From Flavobacteriaceae bacterium (GTDB lineage Bacteria > Bacteroidota > Bacteroidia > Flavobacteriales > Flavobacteriaceae), in NCBI GenBank assembly GCA_030829155.1, contig JAURBD010000006.1, positions 1 through 27,843 on the forward strand: DNA of 27,843 nt. Direction: 5' to 3'. Below the pieces are notes generated by a model. The model was not told the origin of the DNA and searched no databases. It was given only the letters and a program-made list of their open reading frames with translations. Both the position numbers and the translations under genes were made by a program. This document shows positions 1 through 6,847 of this stretch, piece after piece; within the stretch, counting starts at the first letter, position 1; every line of letters begins with the position of its first letter.

Positions 1-197
1 AAAACCTCAGCTAAAGGAACTTCTGCTTGTAAACCATAAATATTGATTTCGGATAACAAACTTACTTGATCACTAAGTGTAGCTGTGATTCTCTTTCCAT
101 CGGTCAATGAATGTGCAATAAACCCCGTACGGGTTTGAACTTCAACTTCATAAAGGCCTGGGCGACCTGATATTGCTATTATTTTATCTAATTCCAT
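1..197 (-). CDS. DUF5606 family protein, C-terminal part cut off by window edge
   Basis: The N-terminal 65 residues of a minus-strand gene run off the left edge of the window. The start MELDKIIAISGRPGLYEVEV and the later stretch with INIYGLQAEVPLAEV match what I recall of the small Bacteroidota DUF5606 family (ISGKPGLY near the N-terminus, then SLDDGKR and an EVPL segment). The molecular role of that family is unknown. It starts 8 bases after the def stop codon, so it is probably the third gene of a ruvX-def-DUF5606 operon, an order common in flavobacteria. The ATG at 195-197 is the natural start because the conserved ISG motif follows at residue 9. The family call is from memory of the conserved pattern, not from a search. 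Confidence 0.75.
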   Translation of the reverse strand, partial: MELDKIIAISGRPGLYEVEVQTRTGFIAHSLTDGKRITATLSDQVSLLSEINIYGLQAEVPLAEV

Positions 198-205
198 ATG
201 GGTAT

Positions 206-793
206 TTATCTTTTTTTGGAAGCTAATGGGAAACGCATTTTATAATCTACTTGAATATTTCCTTTTGCAATATTATTTAATTTTCCTTTAATTAATCTTT
301 TTTTGAGCGGGGATAGTTTGTCAGTAAACAATATGCCCTCAATATGGTCGTATTCATGTTGAATTACTCGGGCTGGCAATCCTGTAAAGGTTTCTTGGTA
401 TTCTTTGAAGTTTTCATCAAAATAAGTGATGTGGATTTTCTCTTGACGATAAATATCTTCGCGGACTTCTGGAATACTTAAACAGCCTTCATTGAACGCC
501 CACTCTTCTCCAGATTCTTCAAGTTTGGGGTTGATGAAGACTTTTTTAAATCCACTCAGTTGTTCTTTTTCTTCTTGGCTCAATTCTTCGTCCTCAGCAA
601 AGGGTGATGCATCCACAACAAAAAGGCGAATCCCTACTCCTACTTGAGGAGCTGCTAATCCTACTCCACTAGCCTTATACATTGTTTCCCACATATTGTA
701 GATGAACTGATCAAGTTCTGGATAATCTTGTGTTATGTTTTTTGCTTTTTTTTTCAATACGGGATTACCGTAAGCTACTATGGGTAATATCAT
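206..793 (-). CDS. def: Peptide deformylase
   Basis: Removes the N-formyl group from the initiator methionine of nascent proteins; a cytosolic metalloenzyme acting at the ribosome exit. All three signature motifs are visible in this 195-residue protein: GVGLAAPQ at residues 43-50, EGCLS around 102-106 with metal ligand Cys104, and QHEYDH at 145-150, supplying the metal-binding His146 and His150 and catalytic Glu147. An acidic insertion (about residues 62-84) between motifs 1 and 2 is common in Bacteroidota deformylases. The frame opens upstream at a TTG, but the ATG at 791-793 (MILPIVAYG) fits the family. That ATG overlaps the ruvX stop as ATGA, which points to translational coupling with ruvX. 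Confidence 0.97.
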   Translation of the reverse strand: MILPIVAYGNPVLKKKAKNITQDYPELDQFIYNMWETMYKASGVGLAAPQVGVGIRLFVVDASPFAEDEELSQEEKEQLSGFKKVFINPKLEESGEEWAFNEGCLSIPEVREDIYRQEKIHITYFDENFKEYQETFTGLPARVIQHEYDHIEGILFTDKLSPLKKRLIKGKLNNIAKGNIQVDYKMRFPLASKKR

Positions 794-1215
794 GAACAAT
801 TCTTGTTTTGTGCTTCTAAATAGGACTGCAAGATAAGGGTTGCGCTGATTTTATCAATCAATCCTTTCTCTTGTCTGGTTTTCTTTTTTACTCCTGATTC
901 AATTAGGGTTTGAAAAGCAATTTTTGATGTAAAACGCTCGTCAAAACGTTTCACTTCTAGTGAAGGTATTTTGGTTTTTAAATTTTGTATGAACTTTTTG
1001 ATTTCAGTTTCTACCTCCGAAAAAGTACCGTCGTGTCTTTTGGGTTGACCCACAACACAAGTTTCAACCTCATGGCTTTCAACATAGTTTATTAAATAGG
1101 AAATTACCTCTTGAGTTGGAAGTGTTGCCAATCCTGATGCAACGATTTGTAAAGGATCAGTAGCGGCTAATCCGGTGCGTTTGGTTCCAAAATCAATTGC
1201 TAAAATTTCTGCCAT
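790..1215 (-). CDS. ruvX: Holliday junction resolvase-like / pre-16S rRNA nuclease RuvX (YqgF)
   Basis: YqgF/RuvX family with an RNase H-like fold; family members are linked to 16S rRNA 5'-end maturation and were first proposed as Holliday junction resolvases. The 141-residue protein has the expected parts: AIDFGTKRTGLA near the N-terminus (acidic Asp8), VGQPKRHDGT in the middle, and DERFTS before a C-terminal region with an acidic DK. The ATG at 1213-1215 gives MAEILAIDFG; a longer frame starts only at a TTG and is less likely. It is the first gene of the minus-strand set and ends in an ATGA overlap with def. A TAnnTTTG box lies only 4 bases before the ATG, so the message may be leaderless. 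Confidence 0.94.
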   Translation of the reverse strand: MAEILAIDFGTKRTGLAATDPLQIVASGLATLPTQEVISYLINYVESHEVETCVVGQPKRHDGTFSEVETEIKKFIQNLKTKIPSLEVKRFDERFTSKIAFQTLIESGVKKKTRQEKGLIDKISATLILQSYLEAQNKNCS

Positions 1216-1218
1216 GTG

Positions 1219-1226
1219 CAAATATA
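1219..1226 (-). promoter_or_regulatory. Candidate Bacteroidota -7 box for ruvX-def operon
   Basis: On the minus strand the sequence reads TATATTTG, an exact match to the Bacteroidota -7 consensus TAnnTTTG. It ends 4 bases before the ruvX ATG, so transcription would begin at or next to the start codon. I do not see a well-spaced TTG -33 element, so the call rests on the -7 box alone, which is short and occurs by chance in AT-rich DNA. Confidence 0.3.
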
Positions 1227-1280
1227 CATCTCCTTGTTGGCTTAGTATAAAAAAACCAAAATAAAGTCGAGCAAAAGGTG

Positions 1281-1288
1281 TAAATTTG
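1281..1288 (+). promoter_or_regulatory. Candidate -7 box for dapD operon
   Basis: TAAATTTG matches the Bacteroidota -7 consensus TAnnTTTG exactly and lies 22 bases before the dapD ATG, a sensible distance for a short leader. No TTG is found 17-23 bases upstream, so the -33 element is missing or degenerate. It sits in the 95-base divergent gap between ruvX and dapD, where a promoter for the plus-strand operon is required. Confidence 0.4.
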
Positions 1289-1310
1289 TGCAGAATTTAA
1301 GATCATTTTC

Positions 1311-2117
1311 ATGAGAGCAATCATAGAAGCGGCTTGGGAAGACCGAAGTCTACTAGAACAAAAAAAAACACAAAACGCAATCCGTTCGATCATTACCCAA
1401 TTGGATGAGGGAGATCTTCGTGTTGCCGAACCAACTTCAGAAGGTTGGCAAGTTAACGAATGGGTGAAAAAAGCTGTTGTGCTTTACTTCCCAATCCAAA
1501 AAATGGAAACCTTGCATGCCGGACCGATGGAGTTTCACGATAAAATGCCCCTCAAAAAAGATTATGCTACTAAAGGAATTCGTGTTGTGCCTCATGCTGT
1601 TGCAAGACAAGGAGCCTATATAGCATCAGGTGTAATTATGATGCCCAGTTATGTGAATATTGGGGCTTATGTTGATTCGGGCTCTATGGTAGATACTTGG
1701 GCAACCGTAGGGAGTTGCGCACAAATCGGAAAAAATGTTCACCTCAGTGGTGGAGTAGGAATTGGTGGAGTTTTAGAACCGCTTCAAGCTGCTCCCGTCA
1801 TTATTGAAGACGATGCCTTTGTTGGGTCTCGTTGTATTGTTGTTGAGGGGGTTCGTGTTGAACGTGAAGCTGTTTTGGGAGCTAATGTTGTTCTTACTGC
1901 CTCCACAAAAATAATTGATGTAAGTAGTCATGAAGCTGAAGAGTATAGAGGAAGAGTCCCAGCAAGATCTGTTGTGATTCCCGGTACTTATACTAAGCAG
2001 TTTAGTGCTGGTGAATATCAAGTCCCTTGTGCTTTAATTATTGGAAAACGCAAAGAAAGTACCAATAAAAAAACTTCTTTAAACGATGCTTTAAGAGAGC
2101 ACAATGTAGCCGTATAG
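1311..2117 (+). CDS. dapD: 2,3,4,5-tetrahydropyridine-2,6-dicarboxylate N-succinyltransferase
   Basis: Transfers succinyl from succinyl-CoA to tetrahydrodipicolinate in the succinylase branch of lysine/meso-diaminopimelate synthesis. The 268-residue protein has a helical N-terminal part (about 1-100) with RVAEP and NEWVKKAV, then a left-handed beta-helix of hexapeptide repeats (about 100-235) containing MVDTWATVGSCAQIGKNVHL and GGVLEPLQAAP. The C-terminal PCALIIGKRKESTNKKTSLN is typical of Bacteroidota DapD. Length is close to the usual 271 or so. It heads a plus-strand run followed 14 bases later by tsaC. The later pathway enzyme lysA is also in this window (14843-16081) but in a separate unit. 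The ATG at 1311 is the only sensible start. Confidence 0.97.
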   Translation: MRAIIEAAWEDRSLLEQKKTQNAIRSIITQLDEGDLRVAEPTSEGWQVNEWVKKAVVLYFPIQKMETLHAGPMEFHDKMPLKKDYATKGIRVVPHAVARQGAYIASGVIMMPSYVNIGAYVDSGSMVDTWATVGSCAQIGKNVHLSGGVGIGGVLEPLQAAPVIIEDDAFVGSRCIVVEGVRVEREAVLGANVVLTASTKIIDVSSHEAEEYRGRVPARSVVIPGTYTKQFSAGEYQVPCALIIGKRKESTNKKTSLNDALREHNVAV

Positions 2118-2131
2118 TTTATTCGAAACGA

Positions 2132-2689
2132 ATGGAAACTTTTGTAAACAAAGGTTGCGAAGTACTCACCAAAGGAAATACACTCCTCTACCCTACGGAT
2201 ACCATATGGGGTATCGGCTGTGATGCCACAAATTCTGAAGCAATCAAGAAAGTATATGGCTTAAAAAAAAGAGAAGACCGTAAGGCTTTGATCTGCCTTG
2301 TTTCGGATCTTAAAATGCTTGAACTGCTTACTGGAAAACTTGGGGATAACATCAAAAGAATTGCATTAGCCAGTAAGCCAACCACTATAATTTATCCCAA
2401 TGTAAATGAAGTGGCAGCCAATTTAAAAGCTAAAAATGGAAGTGTTGGTATTCGAATTGTTCAAGATGAATTTTGTAGAAAACTCCTTGAAAGATTTGGT
2501 AAACCTATTGTTTCAACTTCTGCAAACATGAGCGGCTCGCCAAGTCCAAAGAAATTTAAAGAAATTGATCAAGTCATTTTGGAGGGAGTTGACCATATTG
2601 TAACTTTAAAAACAAAAGAAACCAGAACTCGTCCATCGACTATAGTATTGATTGATGCTGACGGGAATCTCAAAACCCTAAGAGCCTGA
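2132..2689 (+). CDS. tsaC: L-threonylcarbamoyladenylate synthase (TsaC/Sua5/YrdC family)
   Basis: Makes threonylcarbamoyl-AMP from threonine, bicarbonate and ATP, the first step of the t6A37 modification of tRNAs reading ANN codons. The 185-residue protein is a single YrdC domain without the extra Sua5 C-terminal domain. Visible motifs are LLYPTDTIWGIGCDA (about 18-32), the KKRED..K segment near 45-51 that contacts nucleotide, the GIRIVQDEF region, and STSANMSG at 128-135. It lies 14 bases after dapD and ends 2 bases before cca, so it is probably cotranscribed with another tRNA maturation gene. Confidence 0.93.
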   Translation: METFVNKGCEVLTKGNTLLYPTDTIWGIGCDATNSEAIKKVYGLKKREDRKALICLVSDLKMLELLTGKLGDNIKRIALASKPTTIIYPNVNEVAANLKAKNGSVGIRIVQDEFCRKLLERFGKPIVSTSANMSGSPSPKKFKEIDQVILEGVDHIVTLKTKETRTRPSTIVLIDADGNLKTLRA

Positions 2690-2691
2690 TT

Positions 2692-4125
2692 ATGTTGAAG
2701 AAAAACTTTAACGATATCTTAAACACAATGCTTTTCAAAACTGTTAAAGAAACTGCGGATGAACTTCAGTTGGAGACCTATGTGATTGGTGGTTTTGTTC
2801 GGGATCATCTACTCAATCGGCAAATAGATTATACCGATATTGACTTTGTCGTTATTGGATCGGGAATTGAACTTGCTCAAGCACTTCAAAAAAAGCAAAA
2901 AAAGTCCTCAAAAGTTCAAGTTTTTAAAACCTATGGAACTGCAATGCTCAAATGGGAAGGCATTACTTTGGAATTTGTTGGAGCAAGAAAGGAATCTTAT
3001 GCTCCAGAAACTCGCAACCCTAAAATAACTGAAGGGAGTTTAGAAGACGATCAAAAAAGAAGAGATTTTACCATCAATGCTATGGCAATTAGTTTGAATA
3101 AGAAAACCTATGGAAACTTACTGGATCCCTTCAATGGAATTGCTGACTTAGAAAACGGCATTCTTAGAACGCCATTAGAACCAGGAATCACCTATTCGGA
3201 TGATCCTTTAAGAATGCTTCGTGCTGTTCGTTTTGCTTCTCAATTAAATTTTATTATTGAAAAAAAATCACTAGACGCTATTCAAGAACACGCTGAACGA
3301 CTCTCCATAATCACCAAAGAAAGATGTGTCGATGAGCTTCATAAAATAATGATGTGCGATACTCCATCCCTAGGACTTCTTTTACTAGACAAGGTAAAAC
3401 TTCTCCCCCTTTTACTTCCAGAATTAATTGATTTAAAAGGAATTGAAGAGGTAGAAGGACAGATCCATAAAGACAACTTTTTTCACACTTTTGAAGTAGT
3501 AGATAATATTTGTCCAAACACTGATAATTTATGGCTTCGTTGGGCTGCATTGCTCCACGACATAGGGAAAGCACCAACCAAGCGGTTTAATAAGAAAAAC
3601 GGTTGGACATTTCACAGTCATGAATTTGTTGGGGCTAAAATGGTTTACAAACTATTTAAACGCTTAAAAATGCCATTGAACGACAAAATGAAATTCGTTC
3701 AAAAAATGGTACTTATGAGCTCAAGACCTATTGTTATTGCGGAAGATTTAGTTACAGATTCTGCAATAAGAAGACTTATTTTTGATGCTGGAGATCACAT
3801 TGACGATTTGATTACACTTTGTGAAGCAGACATTACAACCAAAAACCCAAGACGATTCAAACAGTATCACAATAACTTTAAAGTTGTACGTAAAAAAATT
3901 GAAGAAGTAGAAGAACGGGATCAAATTAGAAATTTTCAGCCTCCTGTTTCTGGAGAACTCATCATGAAGTCATTTGATTTACAACCATCTAAAGCCATTG
4001 GACAAATAAAAGAAGCGATAAAGGAAGCTATCTTGGAAGGAGAAATCACCAATGAATTTAGTGCTGCCTTTGAGTTAATGAAAAAAGAGGGGGAAAAACT
4101 GGGATTGAAATTTATTGAAAATTAA
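2692..4125 (+). CDS. cca: CCA tRNA nucleotidyltransferase with HD domain
   Basis: Adds or repairs the 3'-terminal CCA of tRNAs. The 477-residue protein has a class II nucleotidyltransferase head: GGFVRD at 33-38, the catalytic DID at 49-51, RRDFTINAMA at 122-131 and RMLRAVRFA around 173-181. An HD phosphohydrolase module follows (His264, HDIGK at 288-292, then a later HSHE), as in many bacterial CCA enzymes and poly(A) polymerase relatives. CCA addition rather than poly(A) addition is inferred from the Bacteroidota context. It begins 2 bases after the tsaC stop, and its TAA stop shares a base with the next gene's ATG (TAATG), consistent with translational coupling. Confidence 0.94.
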   Translation: MLKKNFNDILNTMLFKTVKETADELQLETYVIGGFVRDHLLNRQIDYTDIDFVVIGSGIELAQALQKKQKKSSKVQVFKTYGTAMLKWEGITLEFVGARKESYAPETRNPKITEGSLEDDQKRRDFTINAMAISLNKKTYGNLLDPFNGIADLENGILRTPLEPGITYSDDPLRMLRAVRFASQLNFIIEKKSLDAIQEHAERLSIITKERCVDELHKIMMCDTPSLGLLLLDKVKLLPLLLPELIDLKGIEEVEGQIHKDNFFHTFEVVDNICPNTDNLWLRWAALLHDIGKAPTKRFNKKNGWTFHSHEFVGAKMVYKLFKRLKMPLNDKMKFVQKMVLMSSRPIVIAEDLVTDSAIRRLIFDAGDHIDDLITLCEADITTKNPRRFKQYHNNFKVVRKKIEEVEERDQIRNFQPPVSGELIMKSFDLQPSKAIGQIKEAIKEAILEGEITNEFSAAFELMKKEGEKLGLKFIEN

Positions 4126-5171
4126 TGCTTATGAAAAAAAAGTTTCGTTTTGGGGTTGTGATTTCATTGGTGTTGGTTTACCTAGTTATTACTGCTGGAG
4201 CTATTGTTAGAGTAACTGGAAGTGGAATGGGATGCCCAGACTGGCCAAAGTGTTTTGGATACTTGATTCCACCTACTGAAAGAGAACAACTAGATTGGAT
4301 TTCTGAACACAGCTACAAATCTGGAGAAGTAATCATTGTTAATGAAAGTTTACAAGTAGCCAAAAAAGACTTTACCAGCACAAATGAATATTCGGAATCC
4401 AATTGGGAGCCTTACACCAAACATGATTATGCATATTTCAATGCTTTTCATACCTGGGTTGAATTCATCAATAGATTGGTAGGGGCACTTGCTGGAATTG
4501 CAACTTTGATTATAGGCATATTATCTTTCAGTTATTGGAAACAGAAAAAAAGAATTGTAATTTTTTCTATTCTTGTAAACATGGGGATGGGGTTCCAGGC
4601 ATGGCTGGGCAAGACTGTTGTTGATTCGAACTTGCTTCCAACAAAAATCAGTCTCCACATGATTATGGCTTTATTGATTGTTGCTTTTTTGATATATTTA
4701 TATGCGCTGACAGCTGCTGATTCATCACAAAAAACGGACACAACAACAATTAAAAAAATAGGGATTGCAGCATTTATTTTGACTTTAATTCAAATCGGTA
4801 TAGGAACACAAGTAAGGCAGTTTATTGATATTCAGATTAATTTTCACGGGACGGAAGAGGCTGAAAAATGGTTAAATCCTGCTCCAATAAAGTTTTATAT
4901 TCATCGAAGTTTTTCTTTAATCGTGGTTCTGATCAATGTCTACCTTTTTTTAAGTATTCGAAAAATGAACCTAATTTTCCCAATTTACAACTGGGTTTTA
5001 ATAATTTTAGGTGTAGAAATTTTAACTGGTATTTTAATGTATTATTTTGAATTCCCAGCAGCTTCACAACCCTTACATTTACTTTTAGCCTCCCTCTTGT
5101 TTGGGGCACAACTATATTTTTTATTTCAACTTTTCAATCAAAAACAAAATACCCTTAGTCATGATATATAG
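4125..5171 (+). CDS. ctaA: Heme A synthase (COX15/CtaA family)
   Basis: Oxidises the C8 methyl of heme O to a formyl group, giving heme A for the terminal cytochrome oxidase; an inner-membrane protein. The 348-residue sequence shows eight or so hydrophobic segments. GCPDWPKCFG at 36-45 carries the conserved Cys pair (37, 43). Heme-ligand histidines fit at His109 (with Glu113 and NR next to it), His178, His260 and His318. The long loop at about 50-105 between the first two membrane segments is usual in Bacteroidota versions. The ATG at 4125 forms TAATG with the cca stop; an ATG two codons later (4131, MKKKFRFG) is equally possible. The 3' end overlaps the next gene by 11 bases. Confidence 0.92.
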   Translation: MLMKKKFRFGVVISLVLVYLVITAGAIVRVTGSGMGCPDWPKCFGYLIPPTEREQLDWISEHSYKSGEVIIVNESLQVAKKDFTSTNEYSESNWEPYTKHDYAYFNAFHTWVEFINRLVGALAGIATLIIGILSFSYWKQKKRIVIFSILVNMGMGFQAWLGKTVVDSNLLPTKISLHMIMALLIVAFLIYLYALTAADSSQKTDTTTIKKIGIAAFILTLIQIGIGTQVRQFIDIQINFHGTEEAEKWLNPAPIKFYIHRSFSLIVVLINVYLFLSIRKMNLIFPIYNWVLIILGVEILTGILMYYFEFPAASQPLHLLLASLLFGAQLYFLFQLFNQKQNTLSHDI

Positions 5172-5658
5172 ATTCAGAATCATTCTCGACGCTAAAGATG
5201 ATATCTTAAGAGATATCGAAATTGAAGGATCAGCCACCTTAGAGGATTTTCACTATTCAATAGCACAATCTTTTGGGTTTGGAGGAAGAGAAATGGCTTC
5301 TTTCTACAAAACAAATGAAGCTTGGGAACAGGGTGAAGAAATACCGTTATTGGATATGGATGAAGGAATTGAACCTATGGGTCAAGCTGCTATTGAGAGC
5401 ATTTTTAATGCAGATAATCATCATCTAATTTATGTCTATGATTTTCTTGATTTATGGACTTTCTTTGTTGAGTTGATGGAAATTGGAGAACAAGATCCCT
5501 CTACGCTTTACCCCAATTTGATTTTTGCTCAAGGGGATGTACCAGAAGAGGCTCCTCAAAAAGATTTTCTATCGGAAAAAAACAATTCGGAGTTCTCAAA
5601 TGATATTAATGAAGGTGATTTAAATGAAGACGAGTGCAGTGACGCTGATTTTTACTAG
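5161..5658 (+). CDS. Plasmid pRiA4b ORF-3 family protein
   Basis: A 165-residue cytosolic protein with no signal peptide. MIYRFRIILD, then LEDFHYSIAQSFGF, REMASFYKTNEAW and HLIYVYDFLDLWTFFVEL match the pRiA4b ORF-3-like (PF07929-type) domain in its Bacteroidota form. The biochemical role of the family is not known; the name comes from a plasmid homologue and does not mark a mobile element here. The domain covers about residues 1-130. The tail is strongly acidic (many Asp/Glu/Asn) and ends in Tyr. The ATG at 5161 lies inside the end of ctaA (11-base overlap); the longer frame from 5101 has no conserved upstream sequence. Its stop is one base from the stop of the convergent gene at 5660. Confidence 0.82.
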   Translation: MIYRFRIILDAKDDILRDIEIEGSATLEDFHYSIAQSFGFGGREMASFYKTNEAWEQGEEIPLLDMDEGIEPMGQAAIESIFNADNHHLIYVYDFLDLWTFFVELMEIGEQDPSTLYPNLIFAQGDVPEEAPQKDFLSEKNNSEFSNDINEGDLNEDECSDADFY

Positions 5659-5659
5659 A

Positions 5660-6727
5660 TCAGGAGTTGATTAAATTGGCCATGTTTAGGTTTTCATAAT
5701 TTCGCCTTACATAAGCAAAAGACGCCTTCATTACCTCCCCCATATTTTTACTTTTTTTGAAAGCGACGTCTTTTGTGAATTTAAAAATCTCAGAAGATAA
5801 ATTCTTTAAGTTTTCGCGTTTTGTTAGAGTGTCTAGGGTCATAATATCCAACAACCAATCCAATCGGTTTCCGGAACTAAGAATACGTTTGGCAAGAATG
5901 GAGCGTTCCTCGATTTTATATTGGACGATTGAATCAGGCGAAAGCTTTTCTTTTACTATGGAAATCATGGGGAAATTTTCTTTAAAAAACTGGGGACGAT
6001 AAACCATAAACTTTCCTTCAAAACTTTGTTGATCAAAATCAATTGCTCGAATTTTATAAATTACTTGATCAAAATCGTGTGTAGGAATAACCACGTAGTT
6101 GTAAGCACGCATATCACCTAACAAACGAATCATGGATCTTTCATTGAACTTTACATACTCTTTAGCTATTTGAGCTTGTTCAGATGGGGAACATTGATCC
6201 AAATATTTTTCAATAAACACATCCCCTGGAATACCAGCAATATGCTCTTCTATCAAAGTAGAGTCATTGATTAAAAAATTCAGGTTATGAGGAGAAAGCA
6301 TATGTTCAAATTCCAAACCATATACCCTTGATGCGTCTGTTTTCTTGATATAGAAATAAGTAAAATTATCATTTAAAATATTTCTAACCTTAACTCTGAA
6401 AGGTTTTGAATTTCCAAAAGTGCAATAATCAATGGCATCAATACTCAAAAATGGCATGGAGGTTTCGTTACCGTCAGAATGCAAAAGGGCATATACTTTT
6501 TTGAGATTATAATCAATTTCAACCCGTTCACTATCAGAATAATAAACCCTAATCCACAAAGTATCGTTCTCATTTTCATCATAAACCACTACAGAACCCG
6601 AAAAACGCAATAAATCTTCATAATATACAGGAGTGTATACCCAACGATTATAATGTTTTAGATAGTCGTTTAATTCTTTTATTATTGGATAAAATGGTTT
6701 TTTCTGAGAAATCAATTTTTCTTCCAT
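5660..6727 (-). CDS. Conserved Bacteroidota protein of unknown function with kinase-like motif pair
   Basis: I do not recognise a named family for this 355-residue protein, although similar unnamed proteins seem common in flavobacteria. It has no signal peptide or membrane segment, so it is probably cytosolic. Residues 204-210 read GDMRAYN and residues 228-233 read AIDFDQ. This spacing resembles the catalytic loop (GDxxxxN) and metal-binding IDF(G/D) of PI3/PI4-kinase-like and other atypical kinases. Upstream, YIKKT (126-130) and HIAGIPGDVFIEKYL (162-176) could form part of a nucleotide-binding lobe. This is pattern resemblance only. It is a lone minus-strand gene between two plus-strand operons, with its own candidate promoter and a stop 1 base from the convergent neighbour's. 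Confidence 0.72.
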   Translation of the reverse strand: MEEKLISQKKPFYPIIKELNDYLKHYNRWVYTPVYYEDLLRFSGSVVVYDENENDTLWIRVYYSDSERVEIDYNLKKVYALLHSDGNETSMPFLSIDAIDYCTFGNSKPFRVKVRNILNDNFTYFYIKKTDASRVYGLEFEHMLSPHNLNFLINDSTLIEEHIAGIPGDVFIEKYLDQCSPSEQAQIAKEYVKFNERSMIRLLGDMRAYNYVVIPTHDFDQVIYKIRAIDFDQQSFEGKFMVYRPQFFKENFPMISIVKEKLSPDSIVQYKIEERSILAKRILSSGNRLDWLLDIMTLDTLTKRENLKNLSSEIFKFTKDVAFKKSKNMGEVMKASFAYVRRNYENLNMANLINS

Positions 6728-6742
6728 AAATCAAGATTTATT

Positions 6743-6750
6743 CAAAGGTA
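6743..6750 (-). promoter_or_regulatory. Candidate -7 box for the 5660-6727 gene
   Basis: Read on the minus strand this is TACCTTTG, an exact TAnnTTTG match ending 15 bases before the ATG at 6727. A TTG lies about 28 bases further upstream, longer than the usual 17-23 base spacer, so only the -7 part is supported. The gene is isolated on its strand and must have its own promoter, which modestly raises the likelihood. Confidence 0.35.
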
Positions 6751-6847
6751 CTAACTTTATTTCATTGATTTTATTCTGCAAATGAAGTGGTAAAGGTTGG
6801 TTTTCTTATGCTGTAAATGCTTAAATTTAAAGTTTGAAAAACAAACT

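Noticed and set aside
3311..3577. 88-codon open frame antisense to cca
   Set aside because: It lies wholly inside a well-conserved gene, has no recognisable motif and no plausible upstream signals; a chance frame opposite coding sequence. The same reasoning removed other antisense frames over dapD, uvrB, pyrG and guaA.
5161..5658. Mobile element remnant suggested by the plasmid-derived family name
   Set aside because: The family is common on chromosomes, and there are no terminal repeats, transposase or composition change; it overlaps a housekeeping gene.
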